Origin: JAUZOB01 sp963692465
Lineage (GTDB): Bacteria; Bacteroidota; Bacteroidia; Bacteroidales; Prolixibacteraceae
Assembly: GCA_963692465.1 (NCBI GenBank)
Contig: OY829943.1
Span: 2,666,001-2,730,000, forward strand
Direction: 5' to 3'
Length of the DNA stretch: 64,000 bases
In this document: positions 1 to 9,253 of the stretch, one piece after another
Numbering within the stretch: the stretch's first letter is position 1
Layout of the letters: each line of letters opens with the position of its first letter
Program-made: the position numbers and the translations under genes
Notes under the pieces: generated by a model
What the model was told of the DNA's origin: nothing
Seen by the model: only the letters and a program-made list of their open reading frames with translations
Database searches by the model: none

Positions 1-441
1 TTTCGTTTAGGTGAAGTAATTTTGAATTTTGCTGAGTCTGCTGCTATGGCAGGAGGGCATGATCAGGAAGCAATTGATGCTGTTAATGAAATCAGAACTA
101 GGGTAGGGATGCCTAATCTTCCTTCCGGTATTAGTCATGAAGATTTGATTCTTCGTATTAAGCATGAACGGAGAGTGGAATTGGCTATGGAGGAGAATCG
201 CTATTTTGATGTACGTCGTTGGTCTACGCCAACTGAGGATCTTTCAAAAACAGATAAATGGGTAACTGCAATGGATATAACCCGAAATGCAGATGGAACC
301 TTTACTTATACTCGTCGTCCTGTTCGTTCCTTAGAACGGAAGTGCTATGAATCTAAATACCTCAAACTTCCGATCAATGAAGATGAAGCGAATTTAATGC
401 AGTCTATTACCGGAGAAAAATGGCAAAATCCGGGCTGGTGA
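1..441 (+). CDS. SusD/RagB family lipoprotein, C-terminal fragment (cut by window start)
   Basis: The reading frame is open from base 1, so the gene begins outside the window. About 146 C-terminal residues remain. They carry the typical SusD ending: a helix ending LNFAESAA, then AVNEIRTRVGMPNLP, then RRVELAMEENRYFDVRRW, and a WQNPGW terminus. SusD proteins are outer-membrane lipoproteins that bind glycans and lid the SusC transporter. The same WQNPGW ending closes the SusD at 3645-5873, so the two are paralogs. A SusC gene follows 36 bp downstream, so at least two SusC/SusD pairs lie in tandem. Substrate unknown. Confidence 0.93.
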   Translation, partial: FRLGEVILNFAESAAMAGGHDQEAIDAVNEIRTRVGMPNLPSGISHEDLILRIKHERRVELAMEENRYFDVRRWSTPTEDLSKTDKWVTAMDITRNADGTFTYTRRPVRSLERKCYESKYLKLPINEDEANLMQSITGEKWQNPGW

Positions 442-477
442 TTGTAAGTAGGTTTAATTGGTTAAAAGATTAAAAAT

Positions 478-3400
478 ATGATACATAAAATAGCTATCAA
501 AATATCTTTGCTCCTGGCGTTTCTATTCCTGGTTTCTTTTGGATCAACGCTAAGTGCACAAAATGAGGCTCCTTATATCAAAGGGGTTGTTCATGATGAA
601 TACGGAAAACCATTAACCGGAGTCGTCGTAAATTCAGAGAATGGTAAAAATCGCACTTTTACAAATGAAAAAGGCGAGTATACTATTGCTATTAACGATG
701 CGAGTAAGCATCTTGAATTCTCTTTTATTGGATATGCAAATAAGAAGGTGCTGGTGGCAGGCCAGAACGCTGTTGTTGTTAATCTTAAACAGAATGTGAA
801 TAATCCGGATGAAGTGGTTCAATTGGGCTATTCCTCTCAACGCAGAAAAGAACTGACAGGAGCTGTTTCAACGGTAAGTGGTGAAGAACTAAAGAAATCT
901 CCGGTTGCTAATTTAGGAATGACATTTGCCGGCCGTCTTCCGGGGCTATTCACCAATGAAACATATTCAGAGTTAGGTCGGACTAACACAAGTCTTTTTG
1001 TGCGTGGACTTTCGGCTAATAGAGCTAACGGACCACTGGTGATCATTGATGGAATATCCTCTTCCTATAACACGAATGAGACATTAGAGTATATTACTCC
1101 TTCCGAAATTGAATCAGTTACGGTTTTAAAAGATGCCTCTTCTGAAGCATTGTACGGAATTCAGGGAGCGAATGGAGTTATTGTAATTACAACCAAAAGA
1201 GGGCGCCAAGGTAATCTGAAAGTGAATGTTCATATGGACGAATCAATCCAACAAGTTACAACTCAACCGGCTTTTATTAATTCCGCCGAATATGCTACTT
1301 TAAGAAATGAGGCTGCAACCAATGATGGGAAAGGATTGAATTACTATTATACAGATCAGCAAATAGCCAAATACAAATCGGGTGTCGATCGTAAGTTGTA
1401 CCCGAATAACGATTGGTATGATATGTATATGAAAAAGTTTGCACAGATGCAACGCGTAAATGTTGATATGGAGGGAGGAAACGACCGTGTGCAATATTTT
1501 ACAGATGTAAATATGATGCATCAGGGAAGTCAGTTTAAAACTGATCAAACGGCTTATGATTCAAATGAAAATTTCACATGGGCAAATATTCGTTCGAATG
1601 TTAATATGAAACTCAACTCCTACCTTAGTGCCTATCTTGATCTGACTGGTAATATTAAACGGGAAAGAACTCCTGGAGGGGGACTTTTTTCGCAATCAAT
1701 TTATTCTAATTTATTTTCTATCCCCTCGAATGTCTATGGTCCGCTTACCCCTCCGGATGCTGTTGACCAGACTACAGGAAAAGCGGCAGGAAATCAGGTT
1801 ATAGGCACAAATCTTGCCGATAGCCCTTATGGAATGTTAAACCGTGACGGTTTTACACGCCATACGGTAACTAATATCTATTCCCAGTTCGGATTAAATT
1901 TGGATTTGGGTTCCTTGACTGAAGGATTAAAGGCTTCTGGCGTTTTTGCTTATCAGACTAATTCTGTGAATAGTTTGTACACAACGCAGGATTATGAGCG
2001 TTATGTGCGTGTAATTGATCCACTTAACCCGGATGGACCACTTGCTTTTGTGAAAACAGGGACTAATACTAATTCCGTATTACAATATACGAAAGGAGCT
2101 TCTTATTACTATTACCTGACATATAAGGGAATTGTGAATTATGATCGTAATTTTGGTTTGCATCATGTAACGGGTATGGCGTATGGGTTTTATCAAAATC
2201 TGAATACTGCAGATACCGGATCTCCCAATTGTTTGCCTTATAAACGGCTTCATACAGGAGTTGAAGCGACTTACGATTATGATCAGAAATATTTATTGAA
2301 AGCAGATCTGGGGTATTCCGGATCAGATCAGTTTGCGAAAGGACGCCGGTTTGTGACAACACCTGCTGTTGCAATTGGATGGGTAGCATCTCGGGAAACT
2401 TTTATGAGCGGTATTAATTGGCTCAGTAACTTGAAATTGAGAGCATCTTATGGTAAAACAGCTAATGATGCCTGTGGATTAGCCCGGTTTGCTTATCTTG
2501 ATAATGTGACATACAACGGTGGTGGCAATATTGGTTCTCTTCGGTATACGGTTAATGAAAATCAGACTGGTAATCCTTATGTTCAGCCGGAGATTTCAAA
2601 GAAGCAAAACTATGGAATTGATTTAGGCCTTTTTAATGAACTTTCATTTAGTGTTGATGTGTTTAGAGAACGAATGGATAATATGGTTATCAATGCATCT
2701 GCAATGATTCCGACTTATCAGGGAATTCCTCTTGGAAATTATCCAGCAACGAATAGCGGATCATTTAAGAACGAGGGATATGATATTACAGCTAATTATA
2801 CGAAAGCAATTAATAAGGATTTGACTGTTTTTGCCGGAGGATTTGTGAGTTTTGCAAAAAATAAGGTTCTGAACAGCGGCGAAGCTCTTAGATCAAGTGA
2901 TTATGCATATCGTAAATGGTCGGAAGGTTATTCTTATGGACAAGCATCGGGATATTTGGTTGACTATAAGGATCATGGGGGCTACTGGGTTTCGCAAGAG
3001 CAGATTGATAAAAGTGGATTGACTTATGCTTTTGGCAAACTCCGTGTAGGTGATTTGAAATATAAAGATTTGAATGGAGATGGAGTTATTGATCAGAAGG
3101 ATGAGGCCCCAATCGGAACAGGCGCATTGCCTCGTTATTATTATGGCTTTTCTGGTGGATTTAGTTACAAATCTTTTGATGTTAGTTTCTTATTTCAGGG
3201 AGTAGGCGAATATAAAACCATTGAAAGCGGATGGGGAGTTTATGAAAATGATGTCGATGGAATATTCGGTTCTTTACATCAGAACGCATGGACGGCAGAA
3301 CGCTATGCAAATGGCGCTAAGATTACAGCTCCGGCTCTTTCATTAACAACTTCAGTGAGTAACCAGGGAAGTGATTACTACTTGTATAACCGTGCCTATC

Positions 3401-3606
3401 TGAGATTAAAGAATCTTGTAATTGGATATACCTTACCACAGAGTGTTGCCCGTGCTATTTCTGCTGATAAAATAAAGTTCGTTTTTAGTGCTCAGAATTT
3501 GTTTACCTGGGACAAAATGAAGTCAGATGATTATGGTCCGGAAGGTTCCTATGGTTCTATTCCTGTTTATCGAGTTTATAACATTGGAGTAAATCTTCAA
3601 TTTTAA
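478..3606 (+). CDS. SusC/RagA-type TonB-linked outer membrane transporter
   Basis: A 1042-residue TonB-dependent transporter. Residues 1-28 form a signal peptide ending LSAQ. A carboxypeptidase-regulatory-like domain (about 33-108) follows, with FTNEKGEYTI and LEFSFIGY. The plug domain (about 118-245) contains PLVIIDGI, VTVLKDASSEALYG and GANGVIVITTKRG, hallmarks of the SusC family; the rest is a beta-barrel ending in Phe. It has no STN signalling domain, unlike the paralog at 59346-62714. It should import an oligosaccharide across the outer membrane with the SusD encoded 39 bp downstream, using TonB energy. The start is supported by the signal peptide and an A-rich upstream stretch. Substrate cannot be read from sequence; the neighbouring galactose genes are only a hint. 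Confidence 0.96.
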   Translation: MIHKIAIKISLLLAFLFLVSFGSTLSAQNEAPYIKGVVHDEYGKPLTGVVVNSENGKNRTFTNEKGEYTIAINDASKHLEFSFIGYANKKVLVAGQNAVVVNLKQNVNNPDEVVQLGYSSQRRKELTGAVSTVSGEELKKSPVANLGMTFAGRLPGLFTNETYSELGRTNTSLFVRGLSANRANGPLVIIDGISSSYNTNETLEYITPSEIESVTVLKDASSEALYGIQGANGVIVITTKRGRQGNLKVNVHMDESIQQVTTQPAFINSAEYATLRNEAATNDGKGLNYYYTDQQIAKYKSGVDRKLYPNNDWYDMYMKKFAQMQRVNVDMEGGNDRVQYFTDVNMMHQGSQFKTDQTAYDSNENFTWANIRSNVNMKLNSYLSAYLDLTGNIKRERTPGGGLFSQSIYSNLFSIPSNVYGPLTPPDAVDQTTGKAAGNQVIGTNLADSPYGMLNRDGFTRHTVTNIYSQFGLNLDLGSLTEGLKASGVFAYQTNSVNSLYTTQDYERYVRVIDPLNPDGPLAFVKTGTNTNSVLQYTKGASYYYYLTYKGIVNYDRNFGLHHVTGMAYGFYQNLNTADTGSPNCLPYKRLHTGVEATYDYDQKYLLKADLGYSGSDQFAKGRRFVTTPAVAIGWVASRETFMSGINWLSNLKLRASYGKTANDACGLARFAYLDNVTYNGGGNIGSLRYTVNENQTGNPYVQPEISKKQNYGIDLGLFNELSFSVDVFRERMDNMVINASAMIPTYQGIPLGNYPATNSGSFKNEGYDITANYTKAINKDLTVFAGGFVSFAKNKVLNSGEALRSSDYAYRKWSEGYSYGQASGYLVDYKDHGGYWVSQEQIDKSGLTYAFGKLRVGDLKYKDLNGDGVIDQKDEAPIGTGALPRYYYGFSGGFSYKSFDVSFLFQGVGEYKTIESGWGVYENDVDGIFGSLHQNAWTAERYANGAKITAPALSLTTSVSNQGSDYYLYNRAYLRLKNLVIGYTLPQSVARAISADKIKFVFSAQNLFTWDKMKSDDYGPEGSYGSIPVYRVYNIGVNLQF

Positions 3607-3644
3607 TTTGTTTGAGTAATTATTAATATGAAATATTATTCAAT

Positions 3645-5873
3645 ATGAAAAAATATATATTCTTATTCTTCGCTGTCATAGCATCAGGTTTTTTCTTCTC
3701 GTGTAGTGATACATTAGATTTGCAGAAGGATGGCCGTATAGATATGAGTGCTGTCTTTTCGGATCGCTATAAAACGATGGGATATTTGAATTCTTGCTAT
3801 AATGATTGCCCTCATCCTTATACTGATCGTTCTTCACTATGTGATGAGGCCGAAGAAGTTGGTGATAACGTTTCCGGATCTAAATTTAATGCATGGTATA
3901 ACGGGTCGATTAATGCATCGTCTTTTGCTGGTTATGACTTTGACGGATGTCCTTGGTATGGGGTGGGAAATTCATGGTCTCATTTTTATGATGGAATACG
4001 TAAATGTAATGTGTTTCTGGCAAATATCTGGGGTGCACAAATAGTAGCAACCAGTGAAGAAAAAGCAGGGTGGGCAGCACAGGCACATACACTGCGAGCC
4101 CTTTATTATTTACAGTTGATAAAGAGATATGGAGCTGTTCCTTTGTATGATCAGCCGATGGAGATAAATCATGATTTTTCAAAAGACACGAAAACAAAGT
4201 TTTCTGCTGTTGTGAAATTTATTCTTGCTGATTGTGATTCTGCATTGAAAGCTCCGGCTACACAGAATGGTTTTCCATGGGAGATATATAATAATCAGAA
4301 TGGAATCATGTCCCGTGCTGTTCCTTATGCTATTAAATCGGAGGCGGTGACTTATGCTGCGAGTCCGTTGTGGGCAGATGAGAATTATAGCTGGGCTGAT
4401 GCAACCAAAGTTAATGCAGAAGCTTTATCCCAATGCTTAACACATGATTATAGCCTTTATAATATAACTCCGGATCCGACGGTAGCACAGAATGCTTATG
4501 CCAGATATTTCATTACTAATTTTAGCGATGATTACCAAAGATCTCAGGATAAGGAAACAATCTATCAAGGTGGAATGCGGATGAGTGGTTGGTATTACAA
4601 TGGATTGCCGACAATTCCAAGTATGGCATCCGCGGGATCTTGCCCTACACAAGAACTTGTTGATAGTTATGAGATGGCAAACGGACAGCCGGCAATTACC
4701 GGATATAGCGATGTCGCGCATCTTCATCCGATAATTAATGATGCTTCAGGTTATGATCCGGCGAATCCATACGAGGGTCGTGATCCTCGGTTTTATGCTT
4801 CTATCTATTATAATGGAGCTACCCGATACCTTAACAGACCGCTTCATGCAACTGCTGGAATGAAGTTTACTGCAACAGCTTCTTTTTATGGCGTGGAAGC
4901 TCATTGTCCCAGTTGGAGCAATGATATTGGTAATTTGACAATGACATTATATAAGTGGGATACGAACTTTTCTAAAAGTATCAGTGGAGCTCCTATAGCA
5001 CAGCAAACTTTTGTAAACTATGCTGATAATGCGGAACTTGCGATGGCATTTGGTTCTCCGTTATCTGCTGGCGATTACGTATGGGTATTAGATAATCCGA
5101 CAGAAACTGTTGGCGTCTGGAAATGGAATACAGGGACCTCTGATGCTGTCAGTTATTATAATGGGGTTCAGACTACGGGTAATTATAGCAGTTATATTGC
5201 ATATTCGCCGAATTCTTATACTTCATTGGTCAATGGGGCAACCGATGATAATCGGACAGCAGTGCAAATTGCAAACGGTTCTATGGTTTCCACTTATGAA
5301 GGTGGAGCAGAAGGAATTACGCAAAAAGATCAGAGGTATACCAGAACAGGTTATTATTTGCGTAAGTATAATAATTTTCAATCTGGTTTGAATAATGAAG
5401 CAGATGGAGCTGTTCGGTTATTTCGCATGGCTGAGTTGTACATGAATTTTGCAGAATCAGCTTATGAGTCGACAGGGGATCCTTATACAAAAGTTGTTTT
5501 AGGTCCTGGAAATACAATGAGTGCATGGGATGCAGTTAACGCAATTCGGGCGAGAGCTGGAATGCCAAATTTACCTACAGGATTAGGTAAAGCGGATTTT
5601 GAAATCAGATATCGAAATGAACGCCGTGTTGAGTTTGCTTTTGAAGAGCATCGCTATTTTGATGTACGTCGATGGAAGATTCTTGATCAGACCGATAAAT
5701 CTGTTACAGGGATGAAGATTACGAAAGATGGTTCTAATTATACCTATACCCGATTTAAATTTAATGATCGTAATTCTTATTCATCCAAATGGTTGCTGTA
5801 TCCTCTGGATCAGGATGAGGTTAATAAAATTATCGGCTATACTGGGACTAATTGGCAGAATCCGGGATGGTGA
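3645..5873 (+). CDS. SusD/RagB family lipoprotein with an extra internal domain
   Basis: A 742-residue SusD protein, partner of the preceding SusC. A lipoprotein signal ends FFFSC, so Cys20 would be lipidated; the SDTLD after it resembles a Bacteroidota surface-export signal. The N-terminal TPR-like part includes HTLRALYYLQLIKRYGAVPL, and the C-terminal part ends VRRWKI...WQNPGW. It is longer than usual (about 500-650). The excess is a block at about residues 400-525, between DPRFYASIYYNGA and GTR-like downstream SusD sequence, rich in beta-prone residues (GNLTMTLYKWDTN, SAGDYVWVLDNP, VGVWKW). This looks like an inserted beta-sandwich, possibly a carbohydrate-binding domain (inference). Confidence 0.95.
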   Translation: MKKYIFLFFAVIASGFFFSCSDTLDLQKDGRIDMSAVFSDRYKTMGYLNSCYNDCPHPYTDRSSLCDEAEEVGDNVSGSKFNAWYNGSINASSFAGYDFDGCPWYGVGNSWSHFYDGIRKCNVFLANIWGAQIVATSEEKAGWAAQAHTLRALYYLQLIKRYGAVPLYDQPMEINHDFSKDTKTKFSAVVKFILADCDSALKAPATQNGFPWEIYNNQNGIMSRAVPYAIKSEAVTYAASPLWADENYSWADATKVNAEALSQCLTHDYSLYNITPDPTVAQNAYARYFITNFSDDYQRSQDKETIYQGGMRMSGWYYNGLPTIPSMASAGSCPTQELVDSYEMANGQPAITGYSDVAHLHPIINDASGYDPANPYEGRDPRFYASIYYNGATRYLNRPLHATAGMKFTATASFYGVEAHCPSWSNDIGNLTMTLYKWDTNFSKSISGAPIAQQTFVNYADNAELAMAFGSPLSAGDYVWVLDNPTETVGVWKWNTGTSDAVSYYNGVQTTGNYSSYIAYSPNSYTSLVNGATDDNRTAVQIANGSMVSTYEGGAEGITQKDQRYTRTGYYLRKYNNFQSGLNNEADGAVRLFRMAELYMNFAESAYESTGDPYTKVVLGPGNTMSAWDAVNAIRARAGMPNLPTGLGKADFEIRYRNERRVEFAFEEHRYFDVRRWKILDQTDKSVTGMKITKDGSNYTYTRFKFNDRNSYSSKWLLYPLDQDEVNKIIGYTGTNWQNPGW

Positions 5874-5963
5874 TGATGTCTGGATTAATCCTCTCTTCAT
5901 TGGGGGAAATTAATTTTTTAAATAACTGTTTTATTTTGTTGTAATCATTTAAAGAATACATTT

Positions 5964-6803
5964 ATGAAAAGTATAAAGTTGTTAATTTTCGCAGCGGGCA
6001 TTCTGTTAATTGGATTACTTAATGCTTGTGAATCAGATAATAAAGATTATCCGGCAACTATTGGTTTTACAAATACGACTGCTGTCGATTCTGTTTATGC
6101 TGGAGATGCATATACTCTTACGGGAACTGTGAAAGCAGAAGGGGCAATTCAATCAGTTCAATTTTATCGCAGTTACCCTTTTAACAATACACAGGATTCG
6201 GTGGAAATGGCCGCAACGAAGATTGTAAACATTAAGGGCAATACGTGTAATTTCTCAATTGATGTTCCTAATGTAACCTATAAAACAGATATTTGGGTTG
6301 AGGTAACAGAGACAAATGGACATGTGGTTCCTTCCAAGTTTACGATTAATATGCGTACCTCAAATATTATTGGCTACAAAAACATAACAATGGGAGGATG
6401 GGATAGTAATTTTGGAAGTGCGTTGGATGCAGATACTGGTACTCCTTATGGTTCAAGTCAGTTAGGAACTGTTGGATCAATTGTTGATGTTTTCTTTGAT
6501 CATGCAGAACTTGCTTCTCGTGATTTGGATGCTGTTGACTTTTACCCTGGAGATTACAACGGAGCTCGATTTCCGGAAACCGGGACAACATTTGCAGCAA
6601 CGACTTTTACTTCTTCTGATTTTGATGGGTTCAAGGGCGATGATAGTTTCAAAGCAATGACAGGAACATTAAAGGATATCACTATTAAAGTAGGAGATGT
6701 TATTTTCTTTCAAACAAAAAGTGGGAAAAAAGGCTTATTAAGAGTAAGTGCGATGACAGCTCCAACTGGAGACCTTGTTCTTGACGAAAAGATACAGAAA
6801 TAA
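5964..6803 (+). CDS. surface lipoprotein of the SusCD locus, likely glycan-binding
   Basis: A 279-residue protein with a lipoprotein signal (LLNAC, Cys22). It follows SusD by 90 bp and closes this transcription unit, the position of SusE/SusF-like surface glycan-binding proteins. Residues about 35-130 look like an Ig-like or FN3-like beta-sandwich (AGDAYTLTGTV, SVQFYRS). Residues about 135-279 form a second beta-rich domain (GYKNITMGGW, GSIVDVFFDH, VGDVIFFQTKSGKKGLLRV). No catalytic motif is recognisable. The role is inferred from position and lipidation only; I do not recognise a named family. Confidence 0.85.
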   Translation: MKSIKLLIFAAGILLIGLLNACESDNKDYPATIGFTNTTAVDSVYAGDAYTLTGTVKAEGAIQSVQFYRSYPFNNTQDSVEMAATKIVNIKGNTCNFSIDVPNVTYKTDIWVEVTETNGHVVPSKFTINMRTSNIIGYKNITMGGWDSNFGSALDADTGTPYGSSQLGTVGSIVDVFFDHAELASRDLDAVDFYPGDYNGARFPETGTTFAATTFTSSDFDGFKGDDSFKAMTGTLKDITIKVGDVIFFQTKSGKKGLLRVSAMTAPTGDLVLDEKIQK

Positions 6804-6823
6804 TTTTTACTTGTAAAGCTTAG

Positions 6824-6859
6824 AAAAAGGGGTCATCTATTTTTAGATGGCCCCTTTTT
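6824..6859. terminator. bidirectional rho-independent terminator between the lipoprotein gene and galM
   Basis: A 16-bp stem (6824-6839 with 6844-6859, one G-T pair) encloses a TTTT loop. It is GC-rich in the middle (GGGG/CCCC), with A and T runs at the ends. It sits between two convergent genes and can terminate both. Confidence 0.85.
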
Positions 6860-6921
6860 ATCTTTTTTCACTAAGCATTGATTCAAATCTTATAGGATTG
6901 CTTTTTAATAACTAAATTTAT

Positions 6922-7956
6922 TTATAATACTCCGAATTTATAAACGGTTTTCTCGTCGAATAACTCTCCTGGCTTCAGAATGGTATTTGGGAAATGAGGC
7001 TTATTGGGTGAATCGGGGAAATGCTGTGTTTCTAAGGCAACTCCAGCATAATGGCCGAATTTCCCATTGTATTCAGGAATCCAGTAGCCGGTATAGAGTT
7101 GTATCCCTGGTTGTGTGGTGAAAAGAACGATTTTTCTGCCACTTTCGGTATCCGATAATAGAGTGGCTTCTTTTAATTCTCCAGGTATTCCTGCAACAAC
7201 ATAGTTATTGTCGTATCCCTGGGGGAGCGAGGTGAGCTGTGATCCGAGTTCCCGTTCTGTACGGAAGTCGAATGGCGTATTGTTGACGGATAAGATTTCT
7301 CCGGTTGGAATCAGTGTGTCATCACTTGGTGTGTAATAGTCGGCATTTAATTTGATTCGATGATTCAGAATGTTCTTGTTTACTCCGTTTAAGTTGAAGT
7401 AAAGGTGATTCGTCAGGTTAATGGGAGTTGCCTGATCGGTGGTTGCCTGGTAATGGATGGAAAATTCGTTCTTGTTGTTGAGCGAGTAAGTGACTTTAAC
7501 CGATAAGTTTCCAGGGTATCCTTCTTCCATATCTTTAGCGAGATAAGTAAGAATTAATCCTGCCTTCTGATCATTTTTAAAGGGTTTATCCTGCCATATT
7601 ACGTCGTTAAAACCAATGATTCCGCCGTGCAGATGATTCGGGCCGTTGTTTACAGCCAGTTTGTATTCTTGTCCGTTAAGTGTGAATTTCCCTTTTTGAA
7701 TTCGGTTGGCATATCTTCCGATGAGTGCTCCGAAGTAGGGACCGCCTTTATAAGCTTCCGTCCGGTAATCGGCCGGATTCTCAAAGCCTAATGCGATGTT
7801 GGCGACTTTCCCGTTCCGGTCGGGTGTCTTGATCGAAGAGATAATTCCTCCGTATGTGCTAATGGTCAGACTGATGTTATGATCATTTGAAAGTGTGTAA
7901 ATTTTGATCTCTTTGCCGGAATCAAGCTTTTCTGTTTTAGTGAGTTTTATATTCAT
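6922..7956 (-). CDS. galM: aldose 1-epimerase (galactose mutarotase)
   Basis: 344 residues, normal for the family. It interconverts alpha and beta anomers of galactose or glucose, feeding galactokinase the alpha form. Visible motifs are NNGPNHLHGGIIGFN with the substrate-binding His (about residue 96), the second conserved His in NHLYFNLNG, and the catalytic Glu in ALETQHFPDSPN near the C-terminus. There is no signal peptide, so it is cytoplasmic. It is transcribed divergently from the GntR-type regulator, whose intergenic region holds palindromes; a TAAATTTG -7-like box lies at 7972-7979 on the minus strand. This fits shared control with the galK-galT genes. Confidence 0.95.
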   Translation of the reverse strand: MNIKLTKTEKLDSGKEIKIYTLSNDHNISLTISTYGGIISSIKTPDRNGKVANIALGFENPADYRTEAYKGGPYFGALIGRYANRIQKGKFTLNGQEYKLAVNNGPNHLHGGIIGFNDVIWQDKPFKNDQKAGLILTYLAKDMEEGYPGNLSVKVTYSLNNKNEFSIHYQATTDQATPINLTNHLYFNLNGVNKNILNHRIKLNADYYTPSDDTLIPTGEILSVNNTPFDFRTERELGSQLTSLPQGYDNNYVVAGIPGELKEATLLSDTESGRKIVLFTTQPGIQLYTGYWIPEYNGKFGHYAGVALETQHFPDSPNKPHFPNTILKPGELFDEKTVYKFGVL

Positions 7957-8015
7957 GCTGATTTTTTCTTACAAATTTATATTTTAATCCTGTTTCTCGC
8001 CGGTCATTTCTTCCA

Positions 8016-8048
8016 TTTGATTAAAAAATACAAATGTGTATTTTTACA
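8016..8048 (+). promoter_or_regulatory. promoter of the GntR-type regulator with overlapping palindromic operator candidate
   Basis: TTTG at 8016-8019 and TATTTTTA at 8039-8046 are 19 bp apart, matching the Bacteroidota -33/-7 layout with one mismatch. A perfect 9-bp inverted repeat (8024-8032 / 8037-8045, centre AATG) overlaps it. The -7 box also lies within TGTATTTTTACA (8037-8048), of the form TGTA-N4-TACA, which recurs before galK. Confidence 0.5.
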
Positions 8049-8071
8049 TTCTAAACGAATGATTTTTATTG

Positions 8072-9076
8072 ATGCTAAATAATCTGATTCATATTGATGA
8101 AAATTCCGGTATGCCCAAATACCGGCAGCTTATTAATTCTATTTATCAGGCAATCGAAAACGGGGAGCTGAAAAAAGGGGATCGTATCCCTTCTCTGAAT
8201 CAGATTTGCAAAGAGTCCAATCTTTCGCGCGATACGGTGATGGTTGCATTTAATGAGTTGAAAGCGAAGGGGGTTCTTAATTCGATTCCGGGGAAAGGCT
8301 ATTATATTGAGAGTGTTGTTACAAATTTACAACAACGGGTCTTTCTGCTTTTTGATGAACTGAATGTTTTCAAGGAGGATTTGTATAATGCTTTTCTGAA
8401 ACATCTGGATGAGAATACCAGTGTTGATATTTATTTTCATCATTTTAATTTTCAGGTCTTCTCTGCATTGATTGGCCAGGTTGCAGGGAAATATACTTCG
8501 TACGTTATTATGCCTGCTACTTTTGAGAATACTGCGGGCTTACTGGGGCAGTTGCCTGATGACCGGGTAATTATTCTTGATCGACGGAAAGAAGATCTTC
8601 TTTATTATCCGATGATTTATCAGGATTTTGAACTGGATGTTTATGAATTGATGGTTGAAGGTCTTGAGCTTCTTAAAAAATATTCCAGACTTTGTATGGT
8701 TTATCCCGGAGGAAAAGAGCCGATTGAAAGAGTGAATGGATTTGAACGGTTTTGCAAAGACTATAAATTTCCTTATCAGGTTATTCATTCTTTAGATAAG
8801 CATGAGATCAAGGTCAATGAGGCTTATTTTGTTACTTCCGATCGAAATCTGGTTAAGCTAGTAAATAAGGCGAATGCTAAAAATTTTGTACTTGGTAAAG
8901 ATTTGGGAATTGTGTCGTTTAATGATACGGTCCTGAAACAAGTTGTTGCCGGAGGAATAACGACGATCTCAACGGATTTTGTTGAGATGGGAAAAAGTCT
9001 TGCCCGAATGATTAATCTGAAGAAAAAAGAGGCGATACGGAATCCTTCTCATTTAATTTCCAGGTCTTCCTTGTAA
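8072..9076 (+). CDS. GntR-family transcriptional regulator with sugar-binding (LacI-like) C-terminal domain
   Basis: 334 residues from ATG at 8072; a TTG three bases earlier is possible. Residues about 10-75 form a GntR winged helix-turn-helix (GMPKYRQLINSIYQAIENGELKKGDRIPS, LSRDTVMVAFNELKAKGVL). The remaining about 250 residues resemble a periplasmic-binding-protein fold as in LacI/AraR-type regulators (ILDRRKEDLLYYPMIYQDFE, LGKDLGIVSFNDT, GITTISTDFVEMGKSLARM). This architecture senses a sugar directly. Its place between galM and galK-galT suggests it controls galactose genes and itself through TGTA-N4-TACA sites. Ligand not provable from sequence. Confidence 0.9.
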   Translation: MLNNLIHIDENSGMPKYRQLINSIYQAIENGELKKGDRIPSLNQICKESNLSRDTVMVAFNELKAKGVLNSIPGKGYYIESVVTNLQQRVFLLFDELNVFKEDLYNAFLKHLDENTSVDIYFHHFNFQVFSALIGQVAGKYTSYVIMPATFENTAGLLGQLPDDRVIILDRRKEDLLYYPMIYQDFELDVYELMVEGLELLKKYSRLCMVYPGGKEPIERVNGFERFCKDYKFPYQVIHSLDKHEIKVNEAYFVTSDRNLVKLVNKANAKNFVLGKDLGIVSFNDTVLKQVVAGGITTISTDFVEMGKSLARMINLKKKEAIRNPSHLISRSSL

Positions 9077-9178
9077 CGATTCGGCATGGTCTGTTCGTGA
9101 AAATTCAATAAGTTATTTTGAGTTAATTAGTTGATCTTCAATTTTATTGAAACTGAATTGCTATTATTTTTTGACTTG

Positions 9179-9214
9179 TTTGTTACCAGAATGTAAAAAA
9201 AATGTAAGTTTACA
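9179..9214 (+). promoter_or_regulatory. galK promoter with candidate operator TGTA-N4-TACA
   Basis: TTTG at 9179-9182 and TAAGTTTA at 9205-9212 form a weak Bacteroidota promoter (22-bp spacer, one -7 mismatch). The -7 lies inside the perfect palindrome TGTAAGTTTACA (9203-9214). Ten of its 12 bases match the site at 8037-8048, so one repressor could bind both. Confidence 0.45.
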
Positions 9215-9253
9215 GACCTGTACCTACTAGTTGGAATGTTAAAAAATAGACTA

